This document shows, piece by piece, positions 4,212-5,577 of a stretch of DNA of 5,577 nt. The stretch comes from Deltaproteobacteria bacterium (GTDB lineage Bacteria; Desulfobacterota; BSN033; UBA1163): the NCBI GenBank assembly GCA_016875255.1, contig VGRU01000228.1, forward strand, positions 1 through 5,577, given 5' to 3'. The notes under the pieces were generated by a model. It made no database searches. It saw only the letters and a program-made list of their open reading frames with translations, and was not told the origin of the DNA. Position numbers and translations under genes: made by a program. The stretch's first letter is position 1. Each line of letters opens with the position of its first letter.

Positions 4212-5577
4212 TTGCCTGCTTCGGATAAAAAGATAATCCTATTCGTCGGAGACGATCAGTTTCTGCGCGACTGGTTTTTAAAAAACCTCAACGACGGCGG
4301 TTATCTGGCAGAAGGCACAGCCCTGAGCGATTTGGAAACGACCCTCGCCCGCTTCGCCGCCGATCTCGTGCTGATCGACCTGCCACACAAAGAAGATTCT
4401 CAAAGATACATTGCTCAGGTTTTGCGGGTCCGGCCAGCCACTCCGGTGGTTCTTTCGGTCGAATTGGAGGATTTCAGTTTCGCTGGTGCAGCGTTTCGCT
4501 CCGGTGCGGCCGAAATCTTGCCCAAGCCAGTCGAGCCGAAATTGATGCTGATGATCTTACACCGGGTTCTGGAGGAAGACCGCTTACTCAAGGAAAACGA
4601 GGAACTGCGGAATTACATGAAGCTCTATAGCGCCTGCCAGCGAATTACGACCCAACTGGAGGAGGAAGGGGTGCGCACTGCAACGTTAACCGCCCTTGTT
4701 GCGGAGGCAGGCTCTCGAGCGGCGTTTTATCTGGACTGGCCATCCATCGCCACTGCACCACGAATTGAGGAACGTTTGGGTTTGGAACAGAGCGAATCTA
4801 AAATCTTTTTGGACGAACTTCTCCCATCGATTCGCCAACGCGCCGATATAAGTGAAGCCTACACAATCGTTTTCAATAATCCAGACGGGGAATTCAAGAA
4901 TCTGCCTGAAAATGGTTTCGTCGAGGGATTGATTGCCCCCTTGCGCAATCTCGAGTCGTTATTGGGTGTCTTCATCCTTTTGCGCCACGAGCAAGACAAC
5001 CCTTGGCCGGCAAAGGTAATCGACGAGGTTAATTTCATCGGACGACACGCCGCTCTTGCCTGGCATAACGCCTCCCTTTACGCCAATGCTAAAAATATGG
5101 CTTTCCAGGATGCCTTGACCGGCCTATACAACGCCCGCTACCTGCCGCTGGCTATCGACCGCGAAATCGCCAATAGCAGGGAGTCGGGCGCCCCCTTCGC
5201 CGTGCTGTTTCTGGACCTCGACTATTTTAAACGAGTCAACGACCTTCACGGCCACCAGGTGGGCAGCCAACTACTAAAGGAGGTTGGGCGAGTGCTTCGC
5301 CGTTGCGTTCGGGATGACGACATCGTGATCCGCTACGGCGGCGATGAGTTTATTGTCTTGCTTAAAGCCACCAACCTGACCACAGCCGAACAGATCGCTG
5401 AACGCATACGCACCATGCTGGCCGGACATTTCTTCCTGGGCCGTGAGGGATTGAATGTCCTGATTACCGCCTGTATTGGAGTTTCCGCCTATCCTATCCA
5501 CACCCAGAGCGCGGAGGAACTGATCTTTCTATCTGACCACGCAATGTATAAAGGCAAAAATTCGACACGCAACCTGG
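4212..5577 (+). CDS. Response regulator-type diguanylate cyclase (REC-GAF-GGDEF), 3' end missing
   Basis: The frame is open for 455 codons to the window edge. The protein should make cyclic di-GMP from two GTP in the cytoplasm under control of a phosphorylated receiver. REC (about 6-120) has the acidic pair Asp14-Asp15, phosphoacceptor Asp56 in LIDLP, Ser82 in VVLSV and Lys105 in LPKPV. A charged helix, probably coiled coil (117-136), leads to a divergent GAF-like sensor region (about 138-290). GGDEF (about 296-455) begins DALTGLYNARY and has the metal Asp335 in FLDLDYFK, Asn343-Asp344, an intact GGDEF motif at 376-380, and the inhibitory-site motif RDDD (367-370; RxxD), so both activity and product feedback look preserved. 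DHAMYKGKN (442-450) is the family's closing motif, so only a short tail is probably missing unless another domain follows. The cognate histidine kinase is not in the window. GAF assignment is tentative; the others are firm. Confidence 0.93.
   Translation, partial: MPASDKKIILFVGDDQFLRDWFLKNLNDGGYLAEGTALSDLETTLARFAADLVLIDLPHKEDSQRYIAQVLRVRPATPVVLSVELEDFSFAGAAFRSGAAEILPKPVEPKLMLMILHRVLEEDRLLKENEELRNYMKLYSACQRITTQLEEEGVRTATLTALVAEAGSRAAFYLDWPSIATAPRIEERLGLEQSESKIFLDELLPSIRQRADISEAYTIVFNNPDGEFKNLPENGFVEGLIAPLRNLESLLGVFILLRHEQDNPWPAKVIDEVNFIGRHAALAWHNASLYANAKNMAFQDALTGLYNARYLPLAIDREIANSRESGAPFAVLFLDLDYFKRVNDLHGHQVGSQLLKEVGRVLRRCVRDDDIVIRYGGDEFIVLLKATNLTTAEQIAERIRTMLAGHFFLGREGLNVLITACIGVSAYPIHTQSAEELIFLSDHAMYKGKNSTRNL

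Noticed and set aside
5274..5501. 75-codon minus-strand open frame
   Set aside because: Antisense to the conserved GGDEF domain; a shadow frame.

Overview
The window looks like chromosomal DNA from a Gram-negative bacterium. The gene types (Der GTPase, a two-ACT-domain SerB, RidA, a REC-GAF-GGDEF protein) and the many palindromic intergenic repeats would fit a deltaproteobacterial (Desulfobacterota-like) or similar environmental lineage. That placement is a low-confidence inference, because no rRNA or clade marker is present. No new defence, CRISPR or biosynthetic system is visible. The unusual content is between the genes: two short non-autonomous insertion-like elements with recognisable target-site duplications, and several palindromic repeats.

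Layout. Positions 1-275 (minus strand) hold the first 91 codons of der, with a promoter and Shine-Dalgarno upstream. Positions 276-579 are a divergent intergenic region with two hairpins, a 13-bp tandem duplication and a candidate promoter for the next gene. Positions 580-1041 (plus) encode a small exported protein of unknown function. It converges on ridA, and a ~132-bp MITE-like element sits exactly between the two stop codons and supplies the last base of the ridA stop. On the minus strand serB (3582-2377), a HAD-IA phosphatase (2281-1616) and ridA (1562-1182) lie in one direction and probably form an operon. A 60-bp block of two hairpins lies between serB and the HAD gene, and an 8-bp triplicate lies between the HAD gene and ridA. 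Upstream of serB is about 300 bp without a convincing gene, holding an 11-bp-arm palindrome. Positions 3889-4145 are a second, 257-bp MITE-like element with perfect 16-bp terminal inverted repeats and a 5-bp TTACA duplication. It has landed at the apparent -35 box of a plus-strand response-regulator/diguanylate cyclase gene that starts with TTG at 4212 and runs off the right edge.

Function. SerB performs the last step of serine synthesis. RidA removes the reactive 2-aminoacrylate that serine/threonine dehydratases and related PLP enzymes release, so the operon joins serine supply with clean-up of a serine-derived by-product; the HAD enzyme may be a further small-phosphate phosphatase. Der (ribosome assembly) and the c-di-GMP synthase are functionally separate neighbours.
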